Part shown: positions 51,260-60,014 of the stretch, piece by piece | Numbering within the stretch: position 1 is the first letter of the stretch | Layout of the letters: the number at the start of each line of letters is the position of its first letter | DNA from: Aquimarina mytili | GTDB lineage: Bacteria; Bacteroidota; Bacteroidia; Flavobacteriales; Flavobacteriaceae | Direction of reading: 5' to 3' | Length of the DNA stretch: 64,000 bases | NCBI RefSeq assembly: GCF_016735115.1 | Contig: NZ_JAERQJ010000001.1 | Location: forward strand, 779,501-843,500 | Program-made: the position numbers and the translations under genes | The notes under the pieces: generated by a model | What the model was told of the DNA's origin: nothing | The model's database searches: none | The model's input: the letters and a program-made list of their open reading frames with translations, nothing else

Positions 51260-53236
51260 ATGAATAATATAGTCTTAACGTATTTAACCTTGCTTCTGAT
51301 GAGTTTCTCAATGTTCTCGCAAAATCAGGTGTCTGGAGTTGATCTTTCGAAGATTAAAACATTAAAAGATTCTTTGAGTTTTGATAATGCAGTCCGTGAT
51401 TTAAGAGAACTTATTGCAGAAGAACAATTAGACCGGGCCCAAACATTATCTAATCAACTTGTTACTATTGGTAACACAATCAAATACAAAAAAGGATTAG
51501 GTCTGGTTTATAAAGAAAAAGGCGTGATTCGTAATAAACAGAATAATACGATAGCGTCTGATAAAAATTTCTTGAAAGCAACATCGTATTTTCAAGATAT
51601 CGATTATCTTGAAGGGTTGGCCATTGTATGTAATGAAAGGTTTATTATTGAGCAAAGTAAAGGTAACTTTGAAAAAGGAGCCGACTATCTTTTAGAAGCC
51701 AAATTATATAGAGAGCAACTCAAAGATAGTATTGGGTTATCCAGTATTTATAATAATTTGGCAATAATCTATAAGGAACTTAAAAATATAACTTCGTCTG
51801 AAGAATATTACATAAAATCTATAACGCTTAGGAGACAATTAAAGCTAAAAGGCCTTGGGCTGGTGATGAATAATTTAGCATTGTTGTATACTGAAAATGG
51901 AAATCTTTCAAAAGCCAAAAGCTTGTTGCCTGAAGCATTGAAGATTAATAAACAAGAGAATGATATAAGACATACGGCCCAATCTTATAGTATTATGGCC
52001 AAAGTTGCACTGTATAACGAAAACTATCAAACTGCAAAGAAATATTATGACACTACTTTATGTGTAGCAAGCCAAACCAATTTTAAATTGTTAGTTATTA
52101 ATGCTAAACAACAGCTTGGTATTATTGCCCTAAAAGAAAGAGAATTTAATAAAGCTGAAGAGTTGTTAAAAATATCGAGAGATGAATTTAGTAAAGTTAA
52201 TGCTGTGCCATTACTATTGAAAAATTACATGTTCTCATTTAAATTAGACTCTACAAGAGGTAATTTGTTAAGTGCCATACATTGGCAAAAAAAATATCAA
52301 AAGCTTTTAGATGAAAGAATGTCTGATATAACGGCTAAAAAAGTAGAAAAAACTAAGTCGCAATATGAGGCAGAATTAGAGCAATTAAAATTAATTGAAG
52401 CACAACAAGAGAGAGAGCGTGAAACAAAAGCCAAGTTGTTTCAGTTTCGTTTAATAGCCTATATAGCTATAGTGGCCGTTTTGGTTATTCTTACATTTTT
52501 AATTTTAATCATAAGAACTCGTAATGAAAGAAAGAGATTAATTACCATGTTGGATAACTCTAATAAAGTAAAAAACAAATTATTCTCCATAATTGCGCAT
52601 GATTTAAAAAATGAAATTAACGGGCTAGAAGGTAGTCTTAATTTGCTTAAAGAAAACTCTATTTCTGAAAAAGAATTTAAAGAAATCGTTCCTTTACTCG
52701 CAAGCGGAACCCATCAAACTTCTATACTTTTGCATAATTTATTAAATTGGTCAAAATCCCAATTAAAAGAGTTAAACGCAAACCCTACCACTTTTGATAT
52801 ATCAGAAGTTATTTGTGATAAGTTTACTTTTTTTGAGCAGAAAGCACAGAAAAAAAATATTAAACTCATTAATAATTTAAACCCTACTATTATTTATGCA
52901 GATAAAGATATGTTTGCTATTGTTGCTCAAAATTTAATTGCAAATGCTATTAAGTTTTGTAATTCTGGCGATTCTATAGCATTACTTTCTGAAGAGAAAG
53001 ATGACCTTTTTGAAATTTGTTTTAAGGATACTGGCATTGGGATAGATCCAAATCATATTCATAAATTATTTGCTGAGGATACGTATACAACACCAGGTAC
53101 TCAGAATGAATCAGGGACAGGTCTTGGACTAAAAATTTGTAAAGAACTTATTGAGCTTAATCAAGGTAAGATTGAAGTGAAAAGCACTCCGGGTTCGGGG
53201 AGTATTTTCTGTATATCATTACCCAAAGCTGCTTAA
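51260..53236 (+). CDS. TPR-containing orphan sensor histidine kinase
   Basis: This 658-residue protein has a signal peptide (NNIVLTYLTLLLMSFSMFSQ) and an extracytoplasmic TPR region (about 40-370) with units such as GLSSIYNNLAIIYKELKN and AQSYSIMAKVALYNENYQTAKKYY. A coiled coil and a transmembrane helix follow (about 395-420, AYIAIVAVLVILTFLILII). The kinase core has the H-box FSIIAHDLKNEINGLEGSL, N-box NLIANAIKF, G1 DTGIGIDP and G2 GTGLGLKICKEL. No response regulator is adjacent. It is convergent with the peptide export cluster, so a regulatory link is possible but unproven. Confidence 0.9.
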   Translation: MNNIVLTYLTLLLMSFSMFSQNQVSGVDLSKIKTLKDSLSFDNAVRDLRELIAEEQLDRAQTLSNQLVTIGNTIKYKKGLGLVYKEKGVIRNKQNNTIASDKNFLKATSYFQDIDYLEGLAIVCNERFIIEQSKGNFEKGADYLLEAKLYREQLKDSIGLSSIYNNLAIIYKELKNITSSEEYYIKSITLRRQLKLKGLGLVMNNLALLYTENGNLSKAKSLLPEALKINKQENDIRHTAQSYSIMAKVALYNENYQTAKKYYDTTLCVASQTNFKLLVINAKQQLGIIALKEREFNKAEELLKISRDEFSKVNAVPLLLKNYMFSFKLDSTRGNLLSAIHWQKKYQKLLDERMSDITAKKVEKTKSQYEAELEQLKLIEAQQERERETKAKLFQFRLIAYIAIVAVLVILTFLILIIRTRNERKRLITMLDNSNKVKNKLFSIIAHDLKNEINGLEGSLNLLKENSISEKEFKEIVPLLASGTHQTSILLHNLLNWSKSQLKELNANPTTFDISEVICDKFTFFEQKAQKKNIKLINNLNPTIIYADKDMFAIVAQNLIANAIKFCNSGDSIALLSEEKDDLFEICFKDTGIGIDPNHIHKLFAEDTYTTPGTQNESGTGLGLKICKELIELNQGKIEVKSTPGSGSIFCISLPKAA

Positions 53237-53301
53237 TAGTAGTTCATCAAATAAGAGCAAAAACGAAACACAGTATTGATTTCTTTGATTGGTAATGTAT
53301 A

Positions 53302-54594
53302 CTATTTATCTGCTAATTTTCTGAATTGATAAAAGAAGCGCTCCATTAGTCTAAGATCTTCTGTAACAATCTCTACTACACCTCTCATTTCCTGTTTAAA
53401 AGGAATTTCTTTGTTATAGGTAGTAATGAGTTTTTTAGGGAGCTCAACGTCTATTAAATACAATCCATTTTTATCGGGTAAAAGCGATATGTGTTTTACG
53501 TTACCTTTTAGCGTTCCAAACTCGTCATCAGGAAAATTCTCTAATCTAATATTAGCAACTTGTCCTATTTTTATTTTTCCCGAGTTTTGTGAAGGGGCTT
53601 TTATTTTTGCTACATACGAAGAGTCTTCCGATGGAATTACAATAAAAACAAGATCTCCTTGAGTTACGGTTTGATTTTTAGTCCAAAAATTAAGGAATGA
53701 AACCCTGCCTTCGATATCAGATTGAAGCACATATTGCAGCTCCCAGTCTTTGATACTCTTTTTTAATTGATCAAAAGATTGTAATACTTTTTTAAATAAG
53801 TTGATTTCCTCTTTTCTTTTATTGATCTCTGTACCTTTTGAAGTTTTAGTAGCGTTACTAATATTTTCTTTTATCTGAGATAATTGTACATCATTATTTT
53901 CATAATTACGTTTAACCTGAAGATAATCTAGTTCCTTGCTTTCATATTCTTGTGCGGAGATAACTCCTTTTTCGAATAGGTTTTTTTGACGTTGTAGTTC
54001 TTTTCTTTTAAAATCTAATTCAGTTTTTCCAAGCTTTTTCTGAGCCATAAGGCTTTGCTGTCTTCTATATAGTTCTGATAGTGATATTTGATTTGCTATA
54101 GCTTCATTAGAAAATGGTTGCAACTCTTTGTTAAGAATGTATTCAGAATAACTATTTTCAAATAAAGCAAAACTGGTTTCAATATCGCCAAGAAATAAAA
54201 CAGGTAAATCTTCTAAAGGGAAAGTAAAAGACTTGTTGTTTATTTTAATAGTATCTACAATAGATTTTAATAAAAAGACATCTTTATAGTTTGCAGAACT
54301 CTGCAAAATAGCCAATGGTGTATTCTGTGGTACAATTTGATTATCTTCAACTAAGATAGATTCGATTTTCCCACTTACTTTGGCATACTCCTTTTGAGGA
54401 GGAATCTGGGTAGTTATGATTGCTTCAGCAGGAATCACATCTGGATATTTGATTAACCAAGAAAGAAACAATAGTAACAATACTAAGATTAAGATCAATA
54501 AATTTCCCCATCGTATCATCCAATTAGGAACTCTTGTCAAAATCTCTTGGACTTCTTCACTACGTAACTGTATGTCATCAATAGTTTCTGGCAT
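53302..54594 (-). CDS. HlyD family secretion adaptor
   Basis: This 430-residue protein has one membrane helix (about 28-50), then a biotinyl-lipoyl-like half (IPPQKEYAKVSGKIESILVEDNQIVP), a coiled-coil hairpin (about 150-260, KKLGKTELDFKRKELQRQKNLFEKGVISAQEYESKELDYL in parts), a second lipoyl half and a beta-barrel domain ending FKQEMRGVVEIVTEDLRL. HlyD proteins link an inner-membrane ABC exporter to an outer-membrane channel. It begins 17 bases after the peptidase-ABC exporter gene and closes the peptide cluster. No TolC-like gene is present, so a remote one must serve. Confidence 0.93.
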   Translation of the reverse strand: MPETIDDIQLRSEEVQEILTRVPNWMIRWGNLLILILVLLLLFLSWLIKYPDVIPAEAIITTQIPPQKEYAKVSGKIESILVEDNQIVPQNTPLAILQSSANYKDVFLLKSIVDTIKINNKSFTFPLEDLPVLFLGDIETSFALFENSYSEYILNKELQPFSNEAIANQISLSELYRRQQSLMAQKKLGKTELDFKRKELQRQKNLFEKGVISAQEYESKELDYLQVKRNYENNDVQLSQIKENISNATKTSKGTEINKRKEEINLFKKVLQSFDQLKKSIKDWELQYVLQSDIEGRVSFLNFWTKNQTVTQGDLVFIVIPSEDSSYVAKIKAPSQNSGKIKIGQVANIRLENFPDDEFGTLKGNVKHISLLPDKNGLYLIDVELPKKLITTYNKEIPFKQEMRGVVEIVTEDLRLMERFFYQFRKLADK

Positions 54595-54611
54595 AATATT
54601 TTAATTGAGCT

Positions 54612-56816
54612 TTACTTACCTAGTTCTAGCTGGTTTTTTACTAAGTTATAATAGTTTCCTTTTTTCTTGATCAAAGCCTCATGATTGCCAACTTCAACAA
54701 TCTTTCCCTTATCTAATACAACGATTTGGTGTGCATTTTTTACAGTACTTAATCTGTGAGCTATAACCATTACAGTTTTGTCTTTAAAAAAGGTATCTAA
54801 TTTTTCCATGATTACCTTTTCATTGTTGGCATCTAATGCAGAAGTAGCTTCATCAAAAAATAAGAATTTAGGGTTTTTATAGACAGCTCTGGCAATAAAT
54901 AACCGTTGCTTTTGACCCGTACTTAATCCTACACCTTCCATCCCTATTTTGGTGTTATAAGATAAGGGAAGAGTTTCTATAAATTCTTTGATATTAGCAA
55001 CATCAACAGCATGCGCTAACTTTTTCTTATCTACATAATCTTCTCCTACAGCAATATTATTCGCTATAGTATCATTAAAAACATAACCTTCTTGCATTAC
55101 CACTCCAAAATGATTTCTCCAGGCCTTTTGAGAAACATTCTGAAGATCATGAGAACCAATGTAGATTTGACCATCGTTGGGTTCGTAAAACTTAAGCAAA
55201 AGTTTCATTAAAGTAGTTTTTCCACTACCACTTACTCCCACTACAGCTGTAATCTTATTAGCTGGTATTGTAAGATTCAGATCTTCTAACACATTTTTGT
55301 CTGACCCAACATATCTAAAACTTAGATCTTTGATGTTAAAATTAGAATTTTCAGGGATTTCTTTTATCTTTTCAACTCCTAATTGTTCTTCGTCTTCTTT
55401 ATTATGTATTTCTCCTAAGCGCTCGAGAGAGATTTGGGCATCTTGTAACTCTCTTAAAAAATTAATTAATTGAGAAATAGGAGCATTTAATTGACCTACA
55501 ATTGCGGTAATTGCCAGCATCATACCTAAGGTAATATCTCCATCAATAACAAGTTTAGCAGAAAGTACAGTGATAAAAATATTTTTAAGCTCATTTATAA
55601 AAGAAGAACCTACGTTTTGATATTGTTCGAGAGCTAAGTTTTCTATAGATATTCGAAACAGTTTTGCCTGAACAAACTCCCAGTTCCATCGTTTTCTTTT
55701 TTCCGCATTATGAAGTTTTATTTCCTGCATCCCATTTACCAGTTCAATAACTTTGCTTTGTTCTTCACTAATTTGCGAAAATCGCTTATAATCGAGTCTT
55801 TTTCGTTTTTTGAAGAAAATCAATATCCAGGCAAAATAAAAAGTACTTCCAACTGCAAAAACACCAAAAATAGGAATGCTATAATAAATCAAAACAATAC
55901 TAAATACAATTAGATTAACCATAGAGAATAAAACGCTCAAGGAAGACATGGTTAATATTTGTTCAATACGTTTATGATCATTAATTCTTTGCAAAAGATC
56001 TCCTGTCATTTTTACATCGAAATAGGAGATTGGCAGGTTCATTAGTTTGATAAAGAAATCAGAAATAAGAGAAATGTTTATACGTGTACTAAGATGTAAA
56101 AGAATCCAACTTCTCAAAACATCAATTACTGTCCTACCAACAAATAAAGAAAGCATAGCAATTAGTACGAGGTATACAAAATTTAAATCTTGATTTTTGA
56201 TACCAACATCAACGATACTTTGCGTTAGAAATGGAGTAATAAGTTGCAATAAACTACCAGCTCCAAGACCTAATATAAGTTGAAGTATAAACGCTTTATA
56301 TTTAAAGATATATTTAGAGATAAATTTAAATCCAAATTTTTCGTCTTCTTCATCTAAATCGTCATTATAAAATTTTGGAGTAGGTTCAACTAATAAAGCA
56401 ATACCTTCTTCGGTATTTTCATTGGCATTATTACCTATCCAGGCTTTGATAAATTCTTCTTTAGTATATGTTATTAAACCATGGGCAGGATCAGAAACAA
56501 AAATTGTGCTTTCTCCTTTTCGATTGGTTTTGACTTTATATACAACTACATAGTGTATTTTGTTCCAATGAACAATACATGGCAGTGGTACTTCTTCTAA
56601 TTTTTTTAATGAAAGTTTAACTCCCAGAGATCTAAAACCAATTTGTTCGACTGCATCACTCAATCCTAAGAGAGAACTTCCTTCGCGAGTTGTTTCGCTT
56701 AGCGCTCTAAGTTTTTCTGTATTGAGAATTCTACCATAGTGCTTAGCGATAATCTTGATGCAAGTTGGTCCGCAATCTTTGGCTTCAGTTTGTTTGTAAA
56801 AGGGAAATTTTGGCAT
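54612..56816 (-). CDS. Peptidase-containing ABC transporter (C39-type)
   Basis: This 734-residue protein has an N-terminal C39 peptidase domain with catalytic C15 (TEAKDCGPTCIKIIAKHYG), H88 (NKIHYVVVYKV) and D109 (VSDPAHG). Six transmembrane helices follow (about 165-440), then the ATPase with Walker A VGVSGSGKTTLMKLLLKF, signature LSTGQKQRLFIARAV and Walker B LFFDEATSALD. Such transporters cut leader peptides after a Gly-Gly motif and export the mature peptide. The double-Gly precursor at 59805-60014 is in the same operon. It lies 45 bases after the VKOR fusion gene and 17 before hlyD. Confidence 0.95.
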   Translation of the reverse strand: MPKFPFYKQTEAKDCGPTCIKIIAKHYGRILNTEKLRALSETTREGSSLLGLSDAVEQIGFRSLGVKLSLKKLEEVPLPCIVHWNKIHYVVVYKVKTNRKGESTIFVSDPAHGLITYTKEEFIKAWIGNNANENTEEGIALLVEPTPKFYNDDLDEEDEKFGFKFISKYIFKYKAFILQLILGLGAGSLLQLITPFLTQSIVDVGIKNQDLNFVYLVLIAMLSLFVGRTVIDVLRSWILLHLSTRINISLISDFFIKLMNLPISYFDVKMTGDLLQRINDHKRIEQILTMSSLSVLFSMVNLIVFSIVLIYYSIPIFGVFAVGSTFYFAWILIFFKKRKRLDYKRFSQISEEQSKVIELVNGMQEIKLHNAEKRKRWNWEFVQAKLFRISIENLALEQYQNVGSSFINELKNIFITVLSAKLVIDGDITLGMMLAITAIVGQLNAPISQLINFLRELQDAQISLERLGEIHNKEDEEQLGVEKIKEIPENSNFNIKDLSFRYVGSDKNVLEDLNLTIPANKITAVVGVSGSGKTTLMKLLLKFYEPNDGQIYIGSHDLQNVSQKAWRNHFGVVMQEGYVFNDTIANNIAVGEDYVDKKKLAHAVDVANIKEFIETLPLSYNTKIGMEGVGLSTGQKQRLFIARAVYKNPKFLFFDEATSALDANNEKVIMEKLDTFFKDKTVMVIAHRLSTVKNAHQIVVLDKGKIVEVGNHEALIKKKGNYYNLVKNQLELGK

Positions 56817-56861
56817 TAAACGTCAATAATTAATCTGATTTATGTGATAAACTGATCCTTT

Positions 56862-58442
56862 TTATTCGAGAAGATCTTCTACAAAGAAAAGTAATTCTTT
56901 TCTATTATACTCTTTTGGATATGATTTCCCATCTATTAGAATTTCAGGAGTGAAGTTTTTATTATGATTGATACACCATTTGTTTTGATTTTCTAAAGTT
57001 TTAAAATAGTTTCCATTTTCATTTTGACCCCATTTTTTGAGCCAATCCTTAAATTGTAAATTTAGATACACATCATGCATGGCTTCCAGGCATTTTTCTT
57101 CACCTTTCTCAGTGTATATTTCTAGTAATCTAGCAGTAACCTTTGCGGTATCATTATCTCTATCCATAGTTGGTACATTAAAACGTACAATTATTTGCAT
57201 CTCTTCAATGTTTTTGCGGAATAATTGCTCAACAAGTGTATGCACCTCTTTACAATATCCACATGAAGGATTTGTGATCACTGTAATACTTAGTTTCGGT
57301 TTTTCGGTTTTATTACCAAGTATAATTTCATTTTGATCAATAACTCCAACGGGAGAAACTTCAGACTTTGATAATAATGTATTAAATAGGGTGAAATTTC
57401 TTTTGAATTTATAATGATCGATTTTTAACGTTTTTAGCTCTATTTCCTTTTTCAGTAGAGGCAAAATATACGACCACCCTACAGATACTAATGAAAAACT
57501 AAACAACAATAGAGATAGTGCCGAAAAATCAAATGATATATTCTGTATACTGAAACCAGATAAATATATCGGTATTATTTGAAGCCAAAGGACGGCTACA
57601 ACAAATAAGCATAGAGTACACCAGTTTTTTACAACAGTATATTGATAAACAATAGAATATAACGTAAATGGAATACTTAATAGACCAATAATATAAATAA
57701 GATCAAAACTGTTTTGGCTTAACAGAAATAAGAAACTTGAAAAAACCAGACTTACAAAATATACTATCCCTGCATCACTCAATTTGAATATCCCTAATAA
57801 CGATGCACCGTTAGAGTTTAGTACTGCATCACAATCCACCTTATTTTGCCCAGAAGAACAAAATCGATCCAAAGTATTCGACTGTAGTCCCAATTCTTTT
57901 AAAATGATCAAAGCACTAAATACAGCGCCTATGATGGATAAACTGTAGTGTAAAAACTCAGATAAACTTGGTTTAAACAAAAAAAATAAAGTAATGAATA
58001 GGAGAGAGGTGAGTACTGTTGCTCCTATCTTAGTGTCATTATTTTTTGCGGTAGTGCTAACTTCATTTTCATTTGGATCAATAACTAAGATAATCCCCGT
58101 CCAGATTTTGAGAAACTCTTCATCGGTAAGCACTTGTGTATATTCTCTACTAAATACAAGATTAATCTTATCCTTTTTTCTGATAAAAAGCACAAAATGC
58201 TCACCAGTATCATTTTTGATTTGTGCAAGAAAATAAGATTCTAATTGTGATAAAGTCTCGTTATTGGTAGGAGCCTGTACGGCAATATTTTCTATATTAA
58301 AATGATCTAATACGCCCGTTATAGAGTGAAGGCTAGGGTAGGTAGGATGGCTTAATAATTGAAATTTTACTTCTTCCTCATCTACGGTAATTTTGTTTTT
58401 TCTTAGAAGTTTGTAAAGAAGATAAACAACAGAGTCTTTCAT
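56862..58442 (-). CDS. C39-like / VKOR / thioredoxin fusion protein
   Basis: This 526-residue protein joins three parts. Residues about 1-125 resemble a C39 peptidase domain (LLYKLLRKNKITVDEEEVKFQLL, then GEHFVLFIRKKDKINL with H82) but lack the catalytic Cys, so it may only bind leaders. Residues about 135-335 form a VKOR-type membrane domain with loop cysteines C195 and C204 and the quinone-linked WCTLC (C275, C278). Residues about 380-526 are a DsbA/thioredoxin-like domain with SCGYC (C394, C397). VKOR-thioredoxin fusions make disulfides with quinone as final acceptor. The peptide at 59805 carries four core cysteines, a fitting substrate. It starts 3 bases after the DUF6734 gene. Confidence 0.9.
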   Translation of the reverse strand: MKDSVVYLLYKLLRKNKITVDEEEVKFQLLSHPTYPSLHSITGVLDHFNIENIAVQAPTNNETLSQLESYFLAQIKNDTGEHFVLFIRKKDKINLVFSREYTQVLTDEEFLKIWTGIILVIDPNENEVSTTAKNNDTKIGATVLTSLLFITLFFLFKPSLSEFLHYSLSIIGAVFSALIILKELGLQSNTLDRFCSSGQNKVDCDAVLNSNGASLLGIFKLSDAGIVYFVSLVFSSFLFLLSQNSFDLIYIIGLLSIPFTLYSIVYQYTVVKNWCTLCLFVVAVLWLQIIPIYLSGFSIQNISFDFSALSLLLFSFSLVSVGWSYILPLLKKEIELKTLKIDHYKFKRNFTLFNTLLSKSEVSPVGVIDQNEIILGNKTEKPKLSITVITNPSCGYCKEVHTLVEQLFRKNIEEMQIIVRFNVPTMDRDNDTAKVTARLLEIYTEKGEEKCLEAMHDVYLNLQFKDWLKKWGQNENGNYFKTLENQNKWCINHNKNFTPEILIDGKSYPKEYNRKELLFFVEDLLE

Positions 58443-58445
58443 AAA

Positions 58446-59729
58446 TTATGTTAGTGTTACTGGATACAAAATTTCTATAAGTAATGTTTTTTCTAGTACA
58501 AAGGACATAATTTTATTTTTAAATTTTGATAAATCGTTTTGAAATTGTTTCATAAAATTTTCATCCTGAGACAATTCATCATACAATTCTTTCATGGATA
58601 CGGGTTCTAAAAAGTATAATAAAATAGAATCCCAGCCTTCTAACTCTTTTTTGTGCAACCGTTGATCGTAAGGAATAGTGTACTCTACTGTTATGGGATC
58701 AGAATTAAAATCGATAGTACATTTTTCATTGATTTTAAACTTAATATCCCAAAGCTCCTCTATTGATGTGTTTTCGACAAGATCATAAAATTTATGTAGA
58801 TATTGAAGTCGTTTTTTAGAAATTTTTCCTGCATGGTATTGATCTCCGTATTCCTTTTTTATTTTTGTATTTAGGTGTTGATAATACTCCGGGAAATGGT
58901 AGCTTAAGCGAGCTTCTATTTGTTCGCATGCAAAAATCGATTTTTTTGCATACCCAATACAGTGTATATACTGAGATGAAATGGGTACAGAACTAAAATC
59001 AATAATTTCTGCAAAATCTGCAGCGACTTCATCAAATAAGTATTGTACGTTCAGGTTGTTTTTTTCTGTTAGGGCATAACCCAACTGCTGTTCGAAAATA
59101 GTATTAAATATACCAATATCAAGATTTTCTAGATGATCAGTATTGGTATTAATTAGATTGAAGGCTTTGTCTTTAAGTTCTTTAAAAAAATCAAGATTTT
59201 TTCCTCCAATTAGTCCCGCATTATGAGCTAATATTTTTTGATTTTTGTGAAATGTTGAAGTTAACTCATCTGGTATCCAATCAAAATTAGCCAGCATATA
59301 TGCAAATGCTTTACTGTAGTTAGGGAAGTCTTCTTCTATATTTTGTGCAATAATATCATAATCATCAATTTGATACGAGATTTTATCCCAAATAAAAATA
59401 TCATTGTCAAGGTGAATAAAAGGTTCGTTTTGAGCTGCACAAGCTACCAGTTTACCAATGGCCCATAATTTTGGATTGTAATCATTAAGAGCATCCAATT
59501 GGGTATGAATTTTAGAATAGGGAAGTTCTAGAAAATCCTGAAACAATTCTTTACCTCTTTGATCGGTATATAGTTCATTTTTAGTATAAAATTTATTGAT
59601 GGTCAATGCACTTAGTGCAAAACTGTAAAAGGCATGCTTTTGATTGGGCCATCCACCATTAAATCTTGCATTAGTGTCTTCTGAATTGTGATACGCTGGT
59701 TTGGTCCAAAAACTTTGAATAACTTTCAT
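58446..59729 (-). CDS. DUF6734 family protein, possible GT-A glycosyltransferase
   Basis: This 427-residue cytoplasmic protein has no signal or membrane segment. It contains a sequence of features like GT-A fold enzymes of the GT8/GT32 sort: YTDQRGKELF (about 54), PKLWAIGKLVACAAQNEPFIHLDNDIFIW in parts with D108-N-D110 as a DxD-like motif, and AHNAGLIGGKNLDFFKEL (about 169) like the NxGxxGG block. I know the family only as DUF6734, so glycosyltransfer is inference. It is the first gene after the precursor peptide, with an intrinsic terminator between them and the VKOR fusion 3 bases downstream. It could modify the peptide. Confidence 0.8.
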   Translation of the reverse strand: MKVIQSFWTKPAYHNSEDTNARFNGGWPNQKHAFYSFALSALTINKFYTKNELYTDQRGKELFQDFLELPYSKIHTQLDALNDYNPKLWAIGKLVACAAQNEPFIHLDNDIFIWDKISYQIDDYDIIAQNIEEDFPNYSKAFAYMLANFDWIPDELTSTFHKNQKILAHNAGLIGGKNLDFFKELKDKAFNLINTNTDHLENLDIGIFNTIFEQQLGYALTEKNNLNVQYLFDEVAADFAEIIDFSSVPISSQYIHCIGYAKKSIFACEQIEARLSYHFPEYYQHLNTKIKKEYGDQYHAGKISKKRLQYLHKFYDLVENTSIEELWDIKFKINEKCTIDFNSDPITVEYTIPYDQRLHKKELEGWDSILLYFLEPVSMKELYDELSQDENFMKQFQNDLSKFKNKIMSFVLEKTLLIEILYPVTLT

Positions 59730-59743
59730 TAACTGTTGTATTT

Positions 59744-59771
59744 AAAAAAGAGGATGTTAGAAACATCCTCT
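59744..59771 (-). terminator. Intrinsic terminator/attenuator between peptide gene and DUF6734 gene
   Basis: Perfect 10-base arms AGAGGATGTT/AACATCCTCT with a 3-base loop are followed on the minus strand by T6. It sits 33 bases after the precursor stop and 15 before the DUF6734 ATG. Partial read-through would give much more peptide mRNA than enzyme mRNA. Confidence 0.9.
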
Positions 59772-59804
59772 AATAAATAATTAGATTCTTTTTGTTGAGA
59801 AAAA

Positions 59805-60014
59805 TTATGCTCTACAAAAATTAACACTTTGGTTGTCCCAATATAAAACACCACAGCTACCGCCCCATACTCCAAATGGAGGGTACGTTCTGTCTGATGG
59901 ACATTTTGGGTAAGGACAAGCTCCATAACCGGTATAACCTCCAGTAATTTCTTTAGCTTCAGCCTTGTCTAAAATTTCACATTTGATTTTTTTCAAAATC
60001 TCCGATTTTTTCAT
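59805..60014 (-). CDS. Double-glycine leader bacteriocin-like precursor peptide
   Basis: This 69-residue precursor begins MKKSEILKKIKCEILDKAEA and has a leader ending KEITGG at residues 21-26. The leader has hydrophobic spacing (L7, I10, I14, L15) and Gly-Gly as in C39-cleaved peptides. The 43-residue core starts YTGYGACPYPKC and holds four Cys (precursor 33, 38, 54, 67), several Tyr/Trp/Gly residues, and Ser/Thr at 40, 43, 53 and 63. Four cysteines suit two disulfides. It leads the operon with DUF6734, VKOR fusion, peptidase-ABC exporter and HlyD. It is probably an antimicrobial or signalling peptide; no close named family is recognised. ATG at 60014 is the only good start. Confidence 0.82.
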   Translation of the reverse strand: MKKSEILKKIKCEILDKAEAKEITGGYTGYGACPYPKCPSDRTYPPFGVWGGSCGVLYWDNQSVNFCRA

